Under the pieces are notes generated by a model. That model saw only the letters and a list, made by a program, of their open reading frames with translations. It did not search any database and had not been told where the DNA came from. From NCBI GenBank assembly GCA_963839955.1, contig CAWIXB010000001.1, positions 2,170,001 through 2,234,000 of the forward strand: a DNA stretch of 64,000 nucleotides, written 5' to 3'. The stretch comes from CAWIXB01 sp963839955. Its GTDB lineage: Bacteria > Actinomycetota > Actinomycetes > JACCUZ01. Shown one piece after another: positions 1-9,646 of this stretch. The position numbers and the translations under genes were made by a program. Position 1 is the first letter of the stretch, and each line of letters begins with the position of its first letter.

Positions 1-115
1 CGCTGCTCTCGGTGCTCGTCGAGCTGCCGGCGTTGGCGGTCATGCTGCCGCCGAGGGTGGTCGCAACCGCCGCGGCGGTGACCGCTGCGCCTACGAGAAG
101 TTTCTTTGATCGCAC
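1..115 (-). CDS. Secreted protein, N-terminal signal peptide only (3' part outside window)
   Basis: Only the first 38 codons are present. The GTG start at 115 follows an AGGAGG ribosome binding site (about 123-128) with a 7-nt spacer. The peptide has a short basic start (RSKK), a hydrophobic Ala/Val-rich core and an A-N-A/G-S signal peptidase I-like site at about residue 29, followed by a Ser/Thr-rich stretch. This supports an exported protein; the mature domain lies beyond the window, so no function can be given. Confidence 0.6.
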   Translation of the reverse strand, partial: MRSKKLLVGAAVTAAAVATTLGGSMTANAGSSTSTESS

Positions 116-292
116 GTGTGTGCCTCCTACTAGGGACAAAGTCGCCCACGATGTGACGGCGCTCACCATAAGCATTCAGAGGCCTGTAAGAGAAACCCGT
201 GGAGATTTCTTTGTTTCTCGATTACTCAGGGCGACGACGTGCACGTTGCGCGCTGGCCGTGCGTGGCGAGGGGTCTGAGCCGCAACAGGGCC

Positions 293-370
293 CAGCAGTG
301 CCTCAACATGCCGCCACGCCTGTTGAGGGACTGCTGCGCCTACCTAACGTGGTCGAATCGGCGGGTGGGG
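293..370. repeat. Dispersed 3'-end repeat A, copy 1 (next to gltD)
   Basis: A hairpin is formed by 293-308 and 321-336 (15 of 16 positions pair, 12-nt loop). It is followed by a core containing CTACCTAACGTGGTCGA and CGGCGGG. The same core occurs at 28251-28290 and near 63405-63430. It starts 21 bp past the gltD stop, on the downstream side. It lies in the 275-bp space between gltD and the secreted-protein gene, which otherwise holds no gene I can support. Confidence 0.75.
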
Positions 371-390
371 GTGCGGCGGGGGTGAGCGGG

Positions 391-1848
391 CTAGGCGGTG
401 ACGGGGCGGGCGGTGGGCGGCACCGGGGCCGGGAGGCTGGTGTCGCCCTCGAGCCAGCGATCGACGGCCGCAGCGGCCGAGCGGCCCTCCGCGATCGCCC
501 AGACGATGAGCGACTGTCCGCGCCCGGCGTCACCGGCGACGAAGACTCCTGGCACCGAGGACGCGTACGCAGCGTCACGGGCGATGTTGCTCCGCCCGTC
601 GAGCTCGACGCCGAGTTGCTCGAGCAGTCCGCCCGGCTCCGGCCCGGTGAAACCCATGGCCAGCAGCACCAGCTCGGCACGCACCTCGCGCTCGGTGCCC
701 GCCACCGGCTGGAACCGGCCGTCGACCATCTCGACCTCGACGAGCTCGAGGGCACGCACCCGGCCGGCGTCGTCGGCGAGGAAGCGCGTGGTGCTGACGG
801 CGTAGAGCCGCTCTCCCCCTTCCTCGTGGGCGCTGGAGGAGCGGTAGATCAGCGGCCACGTCGGCCACGGTGTCGTGTCGGGACGCTGCTCGGGCGGACG
901 CGGCAGGATCTCGAGCTGGGTCACCGACGCGGCGCCCTGCCGGTGCACGGTCCCGAGGCAGTCGGCGCCGGTGTCACCGCCGCCGATGATGACGACGTGC
1001 TTGCCGTTGGCGGTCTCCGGCACGTCGTACGACGGGTCCGCCGCGTGCCGGTTGGCGTGCGGGAGGAACTCCATCGCCTGCAGGATGCCGGCGTACTCGC
1101 GCCCTGGCACCGGCAGATCGCGCGAGACGGTCGCGCCGACGGCAAGAACCACGGCGTCGTACCTCGCGACCAGCTCGGTCCCTGAGAGAGCACCGCCGAC
1201 GTCCACGCCGGGCTTGAACCTGGTGCCCTCGGCGCGCATCTGCGCGATCCGGCGGTCGAGGTGGCGCTTCTCCATCTTGAACTCGGGGATGCCGTAGCGG
1301 AGCAGACCGCCGATCGCGTCCGCGCGCTCGAGCACCGCGACGGTGTGACCGGCCCGGGTGAGCTGCTGGGCAGCGGCGAGGCCGGCCGGGCCGGAGCCGA
1401 CGACCGCGACCGTCTTGCCGGACAAGCGGTCCGGCACCTGCGGGGTGACCCAGCCCTCGTCCCACGCGCGGTCGATCACCGAGACCTCGACCTGCTTGAT
1501 GGTGACGGGGTCCGAGTTGATGCCGAGCACGCACGATGCCTCGCACGGTGCGGGGCAGAGCCGGCCGGTGAACTCGGGGAAGTTGTTCGTGGCGTGCAGG
1601 CGCTCGATCGCCACCTGCCAGTCGTCCCGCCAGGCCAGGTCGTTCCACTCCGGGATCAGGTTGCCGAGCGGGCAGCCGTCGTGGCAGAAGGCGATGCCGC
1701 AGTCCATGCACCGCCCGGCCTGCCGGTGCAGCTCGTCGGGCGCCTGGGCCTCGTAGACCTCGCGCCAGTCCTGGATGCGCACGTCCACGGGTCGCCTGAT
1801 GGGCAGCTCGCGTCGCGTCGTGGTGAGGAAGCCCCTCGGGTCAGCCAC
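391..1848 (-). CDS. gltD: Glutamate synthase (NADPH) small subunit
   Basis: This is the beta subunit of GOGAT. It passes electrons from NADPH through FAD and iron-sulfur centres to the large subunit, which makes glutamate from glutamine and 2-oxoglutarate. The 485 residues match the family length. The N-terminal Cys-rich motif (CMDCGIAFCHDGCP, about residue 47) and a second group (CPAPCEASC) bind the 4Fe-4S clusters. Dinucleotide-binding motifs are visible as GSGPAGLAAAQ and GGGDTGADC. The start overlaps the end of gltB by 8 bp, so the two are translationally coupled. The stop lies just upstream of a repeat A copy. Confidence 0.97.
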   Translation of the reverse strand: MADPRGFLTTTRRELPIRRPVDVRIQDWREVYEAQAPDELHRQAGRCMDCGIAFCHDGCPLGNLIPEWNDLAWRDDWQVAIERLHATNNFPEFTGRLCPAPCEASCVLGINSDPVTIKQVEVSVIDRAWDEGWVTPQVPDRLSGKTVAVVGSGPAGLAAAQQLTRAGHTVAVLERADAIGGLLRYGIPEFKMEKRHLDRRIAQMRAEGTRFKPGVDVGGALSGTELVARYDAVVLAVGATVSRDLPVPGREYAGILQAMEFLPHANRHAADPSYDVPETANGKHVVIIGGGDTGADCLGTVHRQGAASVTQLEILPRPPEQRPDTTPWPTWPLIYRSSSAHEEGGERLYAVSTTRFLADDAGRVRALELVEVEMVDGRFQPVAGTEREVRAELVLLAMGFTGPEPGGLLEQLGVELDGRSNIARDAAYASSVPGVFVAGDAGRGQSLIVWAIAEGRSAAAAVDRWLEGDTSLPAPVPPTARPVTA

Positions 1849-4800
1849 GGGAGGCCTCCATGATGCGGTCGAGGGTCTGCGGGCTGTCGGCGTCGAAGCC
1901 GTCGGCGAGTGCTTTCGCCTGCGCCTCCAGCACCTGCTTGTAGTCGCGCGGCATGACCTTGGTGAAGCGGCTCGCCGTCGCCTCGGGGTGGCTGGACCAC
2001 TCGGCGAGCAGCGCCTTGCCCACGGCCGAGTCGGTCTCCTCGACGTGACGGTGCACGAGGTGGCGCACCAGCTCGACGTCCTCGGGGTCGAGCGTCTCGA
2101 GGTCGACCATGTCGCGGTTGATACGTGAGGACGTGGCGTCGAGGAGGTACGCCGTGCCGCCGGACATGCCTGCGGCGAAGTTGCGCCCGACCCGTCCGAT
2201 CACGACGACGGTGCCGCCGGTCATGTACTCGCAGCCGTGGTCGCCGACGCCCTCGACGACTGCGGTTGCTCCCGAGTTGCGGACCGCGAAGCGCTCCCCC
2301 ACGAGTCCGCGCACGAAGACCTCGCCGGATGTCGCGCCGTAGAGCAGCACGTTGCCGGCGATGACGTTGCGTTCCGCCACGAGCGACGCCGTGCGCGCCG
2401 GCCGAGCGATGATGCGACCGCCGGACAGGCCCTTGCCGAGGTAGTCGTTCGCGTCTCCGATCAGCCGCAACGTGACACCGCGCGGGACGAACGCTCCGAA
2501 AGACTGGCCCGCCGAACCGGTCAGGGTGATGTCGACCGTGTCGTCGGGCAGCCCCGCACCGCCGTACCGGCGGGTGATCTCCGCGCCGAGCATCGTGCCC
2601 ACGGTGCGGTTGACGTTGCGCACCGGCAGGTCGATGCGCACCGGCTGCTGATGCTCGAGCGCGTCGGCGGCCTTGGTGATCAGCTCGTTGTCGAGCGCCT
2701 TGACCAACCCGTGGTCCTGAGCGGTGACCGCTCGTCGTGGCGTGCCCGTGGGCAGGTCGGGTACGTGCAGGACCGGAGTGAGGTCGAGCCCACTGGCCTT
2801 CCAGTGCGCGACCGCACGGGTGGTGTCGAGCGACTCAGCCTGGCCGATCGCCTCGTCGAGGCTGCGGAATCCCAGCGCAGCAAGATGCTCGCGCACCTCT
2901 TCGGCGACGTAGGTGAAGAACGTCTCGACGAACTCGGGCTTGCCTGCGAACTTCTCCCGCAGCGCAGGGTTCTGGGTCGCGATGCCGACCGGGCAGGTGT
3001 CGAGATGGCAGACGCGCATCATGATGCATCCGCTCACGACGAGTGGCGCGGTCGCGAAGCCGTACTCCTCGGCACCGAGCAGTGCGGCGACGACGACGTC
3101 GCGTCCGGTCTTGAGCTGCCCGTCGGTCTGCACCACGATGCGGTCGCGCAGGCCGTTGAGCAGCAGGGTCTGCTGGGTCTCGGCGAGCCCGAGCTCCCAC
3201 GGCGCACCCGCGTGCTTGAGGCTCGTCAGCGGGGACGCGCCGGTGCCGCCGTCATGGCCGGAGATGAGGACGACGTCGGCATGCGCCTTGCTGACGCCCG
3301 CTGCGACGGTGCCGACCCCGACCTCCGCGACGAGCTTGACGTGGACCCGCGCAAGGTTGTTCGCGTTCTTGAGGTCGTGGATGAGCTGCGCCAGGTCCTC
3401 GATCGAGTAGATGTCGTGGTGGGGCGGCGGCGAGATCAGCCCGACGCCGGGCGTGGAGTGCCGGGTCTTGGCGATCCACGGGTAGACCTTGGAACCCGGC
3501 AGCTGGCCTCCCTCGCCGGGCTTGGCACCCTGCGCCATCTTGATCTGCAGGTCGTCGGCGTTGACGAGGTACTCGCTGGTGACGCCGAAGCGGCCGGACG
3601 CCACCTGCTTGACGGCCGAGCGGCGCAGGTCGCCGTTCGCGTCGGGCTGGAAGCGGTCCGGGTCCTCACCACCCTCGCCGGTGTTCGACTTGCCGCCCAG
3701 GCGGTTCATCGCGATCGCGAGGTTCTCGTGCGCCTCCTGCGAGATGGAGCCGTAGGACATCGCACCGGTGGAGAACCGGCGCAGGATGTTCTCGACCGGC
3801 TCGACCTCGTCGAGTGGCACCGGTGCGCGTCCCAGCTCCTCTCCCGACCGCACCCGGAACAGACCGCGCAGCGTCATCAGCCGGTCGGACTGTTCGTCGA
3901 CAGCCTTCGTGTACTGCTTGTAGACGTCGTAGCGCCGGGCGCGCGTGGCGTGCTGGAGTCGGAACACCGTCTCGGGGTTGAACAGGTGCAGCTCGCCCTC
4001 GCGGCGCCATTGGTACTCGCCGCCGGTCTCGAGGGTGCGGTGCGACCGACGGCTGCCGTTGTCGCGCGGGTAGGCGAGCACGTGCCGACGGCGTACCTCT
4101 TCGGCGAGGACGTCCAGCCCGACGCCGCCCAGCTTGGACGCGGTCCCGGTGAAGTAGCGCGCGACAAGACCCTGGTCGAGTCCGACGGCTTCGAAGACCT
4201 GCGCGCCGTGGTAGGACGCGACGGTCGAGATGCCCATCTTCGACATCACCTTGAGGACGCCCTTGCCGAGCGCCTTGATGAGGTTGCGGACCGCCTGCTC
4301 CGGGTCGACGCCGGGGATGAGGTCGTGCAGCGCGAGGTCCTCGACGCTCTCCATCGCGAGATAGGGGTTGACCGCAGAGGCGCCGTACCCGATGAGGAGG
4401 GCGACGTGATGCACCTCCCGCACGTCGCCGGCCTCGACGATGAGGCCGACCTGGGTGCGGGTCTTGTTGCGGATCAGGTGGTGGTGCACCGCGCTGGTGA
4501 GCAGCAGCGACGGGATAGGCGCGAGCTCGGCGTGCGAGTCTCGGTCGGAGAGCACGACGAACCGCGCGCCGGCCTCGACCGCGTCGCTGACTTCCTGGCA
4601 GATCTCGGCCAGCCGCGCCTCGAGCGCGTCACCGCCACCGGCCACGCGGTAGAGCCCACGGATGCGGGCCGCCGCGAAGCCGGGCAGGTCGCCGTCCTTG
4701 TTGATGTGCACGATCTTCGCGAGGTGGTCGTTGTCGATGACCGGGAAGTCGAGCACCACCTGGCGACAGTGGGCGGGCGTGGCCTCGAGCAGGTTCTGGT

Positions 4801-6427
4801 CGGGACCGATGGCGGTGCCGAGCGAGGTCACCAGCTCCTCGCGGATCGCGTCGAGCGGCGGGTTCGTGACCTGGGCGAAGAGCTGGCTGAAGTAGTCGAA
4901 GAGCAGCCGCGAACGGTTCGACAGCACGGCGACCGGTGTGTCGGTGCCCATCGAGCCGATCGGCTCGATGCCGGCCCGCGCCATCGGGGTGAGCAGGATG
5001 CGCAGCTCCTCCTCGGTGTAGCCGAACGTCTGCTGACGGCGCGTGACGCTGGCGTGGGTGTGCGAGATGTGCTCGCGGTCGGGCAGGTCGGCGAGGTGGA
5101 TCTGGCCGGCGTGCAGCCATTCGTCGTACGGCGCCTCGGCGGCGAGCTCGGCCTTGATCTCGGCGTCGTCGACGATGCGGCCGCGGTCGGTGTCGACGAG
5201 GAACATGCGACCCGGCTGCAACCGTCCCTTGCGCACGACCGTGGCCGGGTCGAGGTCGAGCACGCCGACCTCGCTCGCAAGCACGACGAGCCCGTCCTGC
5301 GTGACCCAGTAGCGCGAAGGGCGCAGGCCGTTGCGGTCGAGCACCGCCCCGATCAACGAGCCGTCCGTGAAGGTGATCGATGCCGGCCCGTCCCACGGCT
5401 CCATCAGCGCGGAGTGGAACTCGTAGAACGCGCGGCGGGCAGGGTCCATCTCGGTGTGGTTCTCCCACGCCTCGGGGATCATCATCAGCACTGCGTGGGG
5501 CAGGCTGCGCCCGCCCATCTGCAACAGCTCGAGCACCTCGTCGAACGACGCCGAGTCGCTCGCGCCCGGCGTGCAGATGGGCAGCAGCCGGCTGATGTCG
5601 CCCGGGATGAGGTCCGTCTGCAGCTGGCTCTCGCGCGCGGCCATCCAGTTGCGGTTGCCCTTGACGGTGTTGATCTCGCCGTTGTGCGCGATCAGCCGGT
5701 AGGGGTGCGCCAGCGGCCACGACGGGAACGTGTTGGTGGAGAACCTGGAGTGCACGAGCGCCAGCTCGCTGACGAACCTGCGGTCCGAGAGGTCGGGGTA
5801 GAACGGCTCGAGCTGCGCCGTGGTGAGCATGCCCTTGTAGACGATCGTGCGCGCGGACAGCGACGGGAAGTAGACACCGACCTCGCGTTCGACCCGCTTG
5901 CGCAGACAGAAGGCGCGCCGCTCCAAGGCCATCCCGACAACGCGGCCCGCGGCGCCGGGGGCCCCTGAGACGAACAGCTGGCGCAGTCTCGGCATGACGC
6001 CTCGAGCGGTAGCGCCGAGCAGGTCCGGCACCGTCGGCACGTCGCGCCAGCCGAGCACGTCCAGGCCTTCCTCCGCGGCGATCGCCTCGACGACCAGCCG
6101 CACCTCGGACTCCTGCGCGTCGTCGTGCGGGAGGAACGCGACGCCCACGGCGTACATACCCTTGGCGGGCAACGTGAACGGCACGACGGCGCGGAAGAAC
6201 TCGTCGGGGACCTGCGTGAGGATGCCTGCCCCGTCACCGGAGTCGGGCTCGGCACCCGAGGCGCCGCGATGGTCGAGGTTGCGCAACGCGGTGAGGGCCT
6301 GGTCGACGATCTCGTGACTCGGCTGGCCGGACAGAGTGGCGACGAAAGCGACTCCGCACGCGTCGTGCTCGTCGCGGCCGTCGTAGAGACCCTGCGCGGC
6401 CGGCATGTGCGTCACGGGATGGTTCAT
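1841..6427 (-). CDS. gltB: Glutamate synthase large subunit
   Basis: The product is 1528 residues, normal for the GOGAT alpha subunit. The ATG at 6427 was chosen because an AAGGA ribosome binding site precedes it and because it puts the conserved DACGVAF motif at residues 22-28. Cys24 is the class II amidotransferase nucleophile, exposed after removal of a short propeptide. The FMN-binding synthase domain is in the middle to C-terminal half, with the 3Fe-4S cysteines in CIMMRVCHLDTCPVG, and a GltB C-terminal beta-helix follows. A 7-bp inverted repeat (6447-6453/6461-6467) lies just upstream and could be a leader hairpin. Confidence 0.98.
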   Translation of the reverse strand: MNHPVTHMPAAQGLYDGRDEHDACGVAFVATLSGQPSHEIVDQALTALRNLDHRGASGAEPDSGDGAGILTQVPDEFFRAVVPFTLPAKGMYAVGVAFLPHDDAQESEVRLVVEAIAAEEGLDVLGWRDVPTVPDLLGATARGVMPRLRQLFVSGAPGAAGRVVGMALERRAFCLRKRVEREVGVYFPSLSARTIVYKGMLTTAQLEPFYPDLSDRRFVSELALVHSRFSTNTFPSWPLAHPYRLIAHNGEINTVKGNRNWMAARESQLQTDLIPGDISRLLPICTPGASDSASFDEVLELLQMGGRSLPHAVLMMIPEAWENHTEMDPARRAFYEFHSALMEPWDGPASITFTDGSLIGAVLDRNGLRPSRYWVTQDGLVVLASEVGVLDLDPATVVRKGRLQPGRMFLVDTDRGRIVDDAEIKAELAAEAPYDEWLHAGQIHLADLPDREHISHTHASVTRRQQTFGYTEEELRILLTPMARAGIEPIGSMGTDTPVAVLSNRSRLLFDYFSQLFAQVTNPPLDAIREELVTSLGTAIGPDQNLLEATPAHCRQVVLDFPVIDNDHLAKIVHINKDGDLPGFAAARIRGLYRVAGGGDALEARLAEICQEVSDAVEAGARFVVLSDRDSHAELAPIPSLLLTSAVHHHLIRNKTRTQVGLIVEAGDVREVHHVALLIGYGASAVNPYLAMESVEDLALHDLIPGVDPEQAVRNLIKALGKGVLKVMSKMGISTVASYHGAQVFEAVGLDQGLVARYFTGTASKLGGVGLDVLAEEVRRRHVLAYPRDNGSRRSHRTLETGGEYQWRREGELHLFNPETVFRLQHATRARRYDVYKQYTKAVDEQSDRLMTLRGLFRVRSGEELGRAPVPLDEVEPVENILRRFSTGAMSYGSISQEAHENLAIAMNRLGGKSNTGEGGEDPDRFQPDANGDLRRSAVKQVASGRFGVTSEYLVNADDLQIKMAQGAKPGEGGQLPGSKVYPWIAKTRHSTPGVGLISPPPHHDIYSIEDLAQLIHDLKNANNLARVHVKLVAEVGVGTVAAGVSKAHADVVLISGHDGGTGASPLTSLKHAGAPWELGLAETQQTLLLNGLRDRIVVQTDGQLKTGRDVVVAALLGAEEYGFATAPLVVSGCIMMRVCHLDTCPVGIATQNPALREKFAGKPEFVETFFTYVAEEVREHLAALGFRSLDEAIGQAESLDTTRAVAHWKASGLDLTPVLHVPDLPTGTPRRAVTAQDHGLVKALDNELITKAADALEHQQPVRIDLPVRNVNRTVGTMLGAEITRRYGGAGLPDDTVDITLTGSAGQSFGAFVPRGVTLRLIGDANDYLGKGLSGGRIIARPARTASLVAERNVIAGNVLLYGATSGEVFVRGLVGERFAVRNSGATAVVEGVGDHGCEYMTGGTVVVIGRVGRNFAAGMSGGTAYLLDATSSRINRDMVDLETLDPEDVELVRHLVHRHVEETDSAVGKALLAEWSSHPEATASRFTKVMPRDYKQVLEAQAKALADGFDADSPQTLDRIMEASRG

Positions 6428-6525
6428 CGCTGTGCCGTCCTTCCTCGTCGATGGCGAAGGCATCGACCGAGGGACAGCGTTGGCCCTGCGGTACGCCGAC
6501 GAGAATACCTGCTCGGGTCGGGTGG

Positions 6526-7275
6526 TCAGGTGATGTGGGCGCCGACGAGCGAGCCGAAGCCAAAGGTCACCGCTGCGGCAGCCGCGCCGATGAGCACCTG
6601 GCGCAGGCCGCCGTACCACCAGGGCCGCGGTGTGACCCGGGTCACGAAGGCGCCGCAGAGGAAGAGGCCCACCACGGTCAGTGCCACCGCGGGGAGCAGG
6701 GCCTCGGCACCGAACAGATAGGGCAGAACCGGCAGGGACGCCCCGGCGGCGAAGGACAGGAACGACGACCCGGCGGCCAGGCCTGCGGAGGGCAGGTCGC
6801 CGATGTCGAGTCCCATCTCCTCGCGGACGTGCACGCCGAGGGCCGTCTCCGGGTCCTGCGAGAGCTGGCGGGCGACCTCGCGCGCGAGGTTGGGCCGCAG
6901 GCCCTTGGCGACGTACATCGCGGCAAGCTCGCGCTGCTCGGCCAGGGGGCGCGCCTTGATCTCGGCGCGCTCGGTCGCGATCTCGGCCTGCGCCTGCTCC
7001 GCCTGCGAGCGCACCGAGATGTACTCCCCCGCCGCCATCGAGAAAGCGCCGCCGGCGAGCCCGGCGAGACCGGCGAGCAGTACAGCGTTGCTGTCGTCGG
7101 TGCCACCCGCCACCCCGGCGATCAGGGCGAGATTGGACACCAGGCCGTCGGAGGCGCCGAAGACTGCCGGTCGCAGCCAGCCACCCGTGACGTCGGAGTG
7201 CTCGTGCTGCACGCGCTCGGCTTCGGCATCCGCATGGACCTGGATCGGGTCGGACCGTGGCTCCTGGGTGCTCAC
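6526..7275 (-). CDS. VIT1/CCC1-family membrane protein
   Basis: A 249-residue protein of the VIT1/CCC1 family, whose members transport Fe(II)/Mn(II). Recognisable family features are the first membrane segment with FGASDGLVSNLALIAG, a second with GAFSMAAGEYISVRSQ, a cytoplasmic helical segment rich in Glu and Arg, and three C-terminal membrane helices. GTG at 7275 overlaps the lgt stop codon in a GTGA junction, which fixes the start. Metal transport is inferred from the family; the exact metal cannot be read from the sequence. Confidence 0.88.
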   Translation of the reverse strand: MSTQEPRSDPIQVHADAEAERVQHEHSDVTGGWLRPAVFGASDGLVSNLALIAGVAGGTDDSNAVLLAGLAGLAGGAFSMAAGEYISVRSQAEQAQAEIATERAEIKARPLAEQRELAAMYVAKGLRPNLAREVARQLSQDPETALGVHVREEMGLDIGDLPSAGLAAGSSFLSFAAGASLPVLPYLFGAEALLPAVALTVVGLFLCGAFVTRVTPRPWWYGGLRQVLIGAAAAAVTFGFGSLVGAHIT

Positions 7276-8168
7276 GCCGTGACCTCGTGGTCGCTGGTTG
7301 GCTCGTCGTCCCCGCTGGTCGGCTCGTCGTCGTCGGCCGGCGCCTCGGCCCACCGGATGATCTCGCGGCCGGGCCGCAGTCGTGCGGACACGACGATGTA
7401 GACCACCGCGCCGAGGAACACCACCACGCACGTCCACTGGTTGAGGCGCAGCCCTAGCACCTGCTCGGCCTCGTCGACGCGCAGCGCCTCGATCCATGCG
7501 CGACCGACCGTGTAGGCCGCGACGTAGAGCGCGAACGCGCGGCCGTGGCCCATCTGGAACCGGCGGTCGGCCCAGATCACCAGCAGTGCGACGCCCACGT
7601 TCCAGAGCGCCTCGTAGAGGAACGTCGGGTGGAACGTCGTGGCGTCCGGGAAACCGGCGATGGCGGCGAGCGGCGCGTCGATCTCGAGGCCCCAGGGCAG
7701 GTCGGTGGGACGACCGAACAGCTCCTGGTTGAAGTAGTTGCCGAACCGCCCGATGGCCTGCGCCAGCACGATGCCTGGCGCGAGTGCGTCGGCGAAGGGC
7801 GGCAGCGGGATGCCGCGTCGGTGACAGCCGATCCACGCACCGACGCCGCCCAGCGTGATGGCGCCCCAGATGCCGAGACCGCCCTCCCAGACATAGAGAG
7901 CGCTGAGCAGGTCGCCGCCGTCGCCGAAGAACCGGTCGGGGCTCGACAGGACGTGGTAGATCCGCCCGCCGAGAATGCCGAACGGCACCATCCAGGTGGC
8001 GATCTCGATCACGTCGCCGGGCCGGCCACCACGCGCCACCCATCGGCGCTCGCCGAGCCAGATCGCGACGACGATCCCGGCGATGATGCACAGCGCGTAG
8101 GCCCGCACCGGCACCGGGCCGAGGTGCCAGACGCCCTCGCTGGGGCTGGGGATCGAGGCGAGCGTCAC
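7272..8168 (-). CDS. lgt: Prolipoprotein diacylglyceryl transferase
   Basis: Lgt transfers diacylglycerol from phosphatidylglycerol to the lipobox cysteine of prelipoproteins in the cytoplasmic membrane. The 298-residue protein has the multi-helix Lgt layout and the signature GRFGNYFNQELFGRPT around residue 140. The C-terminal 25 residues are acidic and low complexity. The start is GTG with a weak ribosome binding site. It sits 39 bp after the gene for a lipoprotein (SCO1-like) that it would be expected to modify, and lspA lies at the other end of this window. Confidence 0.95.
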   Translation of the reverse strand: MTLASIPSPSEGVWHLGPVPVRAYALCIIAGIVVAIWLGERRWVARGGRPGDVIEIATWMVPFGILGGRIYHVLSSPDRFFGDGGDLLSALYVWEGGLGIWGAITLGGVGAWIGCHRRGIPLPPFADALAPGIVLAQAIGRFGNYFNQELFGRPTDLPWGLEIDAPLAAIAGFPDATTFHPTFLYEALWNVGVALLVIWADRRFQMGHGRAFALYVAAYTVGRAWIEALRVDEAEQVLGLRLNQWTCVVVFLGAVVYIVVSARLRPGREIIRWAEAPADDDEPTSGDDEPTSDHEVTA

Positions 8169-8207
8169 GCACCCAGGCTAGCGAGCGGCTCCGGCCGCGC
8201 GCCGTTC

Positions 8208-8840
8208 TCAGGCCCTCGCGAGCCGGGTGAGATCGGCGCGCAGGTCACCGACGGTCGTGTCGTCCCGCCACAGGACGCGCGCGAGGCCCTCCGTGAATGC
8301 GGTGAGCTCGGTCCCGTGGGCGACCTCGTAGCCACCACTGGGCCCGGGCACCTTGCCGTCGAAGGAGATGTAGACCGAGGCAGCGGCGTCCTTGATGGTG
8401 GCCAGCGGTGCGATGAGCCCGACGAACGTCGGGTCGAACCGGTCGAGGTACTCCCGCATCACCGGCGCTGTGTCGCGTTTGGGATCGGTCGACACGAAGA
8501 GCAGCCGCACGGCCTTGCGCACCTCGGGGTCGGCGCCCCGGAGGGCCGCCGCGACGTTGGCGAGCACCACGTTGCAGAGGTCGGGACAGTGGGTGTAGCC
8601 GAAGAACAGCAGCGTCACGGGCGTCGTGGTGTCGTTCCTCGGCACGAACGCCTTGCCGTCGGTGTCGGTGAACGACTGCGCCGGGATGGGATAGGGCCGG
8701 TCGAGCACGCGGCCGTGGTAGCCACCTGGGTGGCCGGAATGGCTCGTGCCGTTCGACTCGGCGGTGCCGGCGGAGCCCGACGCGCACGCGGTGAGTCCGA
8801 AAGCGCCGACGAGCAGGCTCGCGAGCAGTCGGCCGCGCAT
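8208..8840 (-). CDS. SCO1/SenC-family copper chaperone lipoprotein
   Basis: A 210-residue lipoprotein with an N-terminal signal ending in the lipobox LTAC, then a Gly/His-rich linker and a thioredoxin-like SCO domain. The copper-binding CxxxC is visible as CPDLC, and the partner histidine as VAHGTE near the C-terminus. SCO proteins deliver copper to the CuA site of cytochrome c oxidase. The ATG at 8840 shares one base with the trpA stop; a GTG one codon earlier (8843) is equally possible. Its place behind trpA is an operon position only, with no obvious metabolic link. Confidence 0.9.
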   Translation of the reverse strand: MRGRLLASLLVGAFGLTACASGSAGTAESNGTSHSGHPGGYHGRVLDRPYPIPAQSFTDTDGKAFVPRNDTTTPVTLLFFGYTHCPDLCNVVLANVAAALRGADPEVRKAVRLLFVSTDPKRDTAPVMREYLDRFDPTFVGLIAPLATIKDAAASVYISFDGKVPGPSGGYEVAHGTELTAFTEGLARVLWRDDTTVGDLRADLTRLARA

Positions 8841-9646
8841 CACGAGCCGCGGCCCCGGCGTACGCCGTCCGCGAGCTCAGCGGCGAGGGCGGCGAGGGCT
8901 TTGCGACCGGCCTCGGCGGACGGCGCGTCGAGCAGCACGCGCACGAACGCCGAGCCGACGATCACTCCGTCGGCGAATCCCGCGACCTCGGCGGCCTGGT
9001 CGCCGGTGGAGACGCCGAGCCCGACACAGACCGGCAGGTCGGTGACGGCCCTGGTGCGGGTGACGAGCTTTTGCGCTGCTGCCCCGACGGACTCGCGTGC
9101 GCCGGTGACGCCCATCGTCGACGCGGCGTAGACGAATCCGCGGCAGTGCTCGGTCGTGTAGCGCAGCCGGTTCTGCGTCGACGAAGGGGCCACCAGGAAC
9201 ACGCGGTCGAGCCCGGTCGCGTCGGTGGCCTCGAGCCATTCGCCCGCCTCGTCCGGCGTGAGGTCGGGGGTGATGGCGCCGGAGCCCCCGGCCGCGGCCA
9301 GTTCGTCGGCGAACCGGCGTACGCCACGGCGCAGAACCGGGTTCCAGTAGGACATCACGAGAGCGGGCGCGCCGGTTGCGGCCACCGCGCGCACCGTCCC
9401 GAGCACGTCGTCGGTCGTCGTCCGCCGTTGCAGTGCGACCTCGACCGCGGCCTGGATCGTCGGCCCGTCCATCAGCGGGTCCGAGTAGGGCAGCCCGACC
9501 TCGACGATGTCGACGCCCGCCTCGACCATCGCCGTCATCGCCGCGATGCCGTCCTCGACCGTCGGGTAGCCGGCCGGGAGGTAGCCGATCAGTGCGGCGC
9601 GACCCTCGGCACGGGTGGCGGCCAGCACGTCGGAGAGCCGGCTCAC
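8840..9646 (-). CDS. trpA: Tryptophan synthase alpha subunit
   Basis: Cleaves indole-3-glycerol phosphate to indole, which is channelled to TrpB. The 268-residue TIM barrel has the catalytic glutamate in VEVGLPYSDP and the aspartate in DPLMDG. The phosphate-binding region near the C-terminus reads VCVGLGVSTGDQA. The GTG start overlaps the trpB stop in a GTGA junction, typical of coupled trpB-trpA translation. Confidence 0.97.
   Translation of the reverse strand: MSRLSDVLAATRAEGRAALIGYLPAGYPTVEDGIAAMTAMVEAGVDIVEVGLPYSDPLMDGPTIQAAVEVALQRRTTTDDVLGTVRAVAATGAPALVMSYWNPVLRRGVRRFADELAAAGGSGAITPDLTPDEAGEWLEATDATGLDRVFLVAPSSTQNRLRYTTEHCRGFVYAASTMGVTGARESVGAAAQKLVTRTRAVTDLPVCVGLGVSTGDQAAEVAGFADGVIVGSAFVRVLLDAPSAEAGRKALAALAAELADGVRRGRGS

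Noticed and set aside
199..1185. Plus-strand gene covering repeat A copy 1
   Set aside because: The frame is antisense to gltD, has no ribosome binding site and its content is low complexity.
2237..5968. A very long plus-strand open frame (over 1200 codons) across gltB
   Set aside because: It mirrors the codon structure of gltB on the other strand, has Arg/Val/Asp-biased content and no domain. Antisense frames of this kind are expected at this GC content.
391..6427. gltB and gltD as a split or fused gene
   Set aside because: The 8-bp overlap and complete motifs show two normal subunits.
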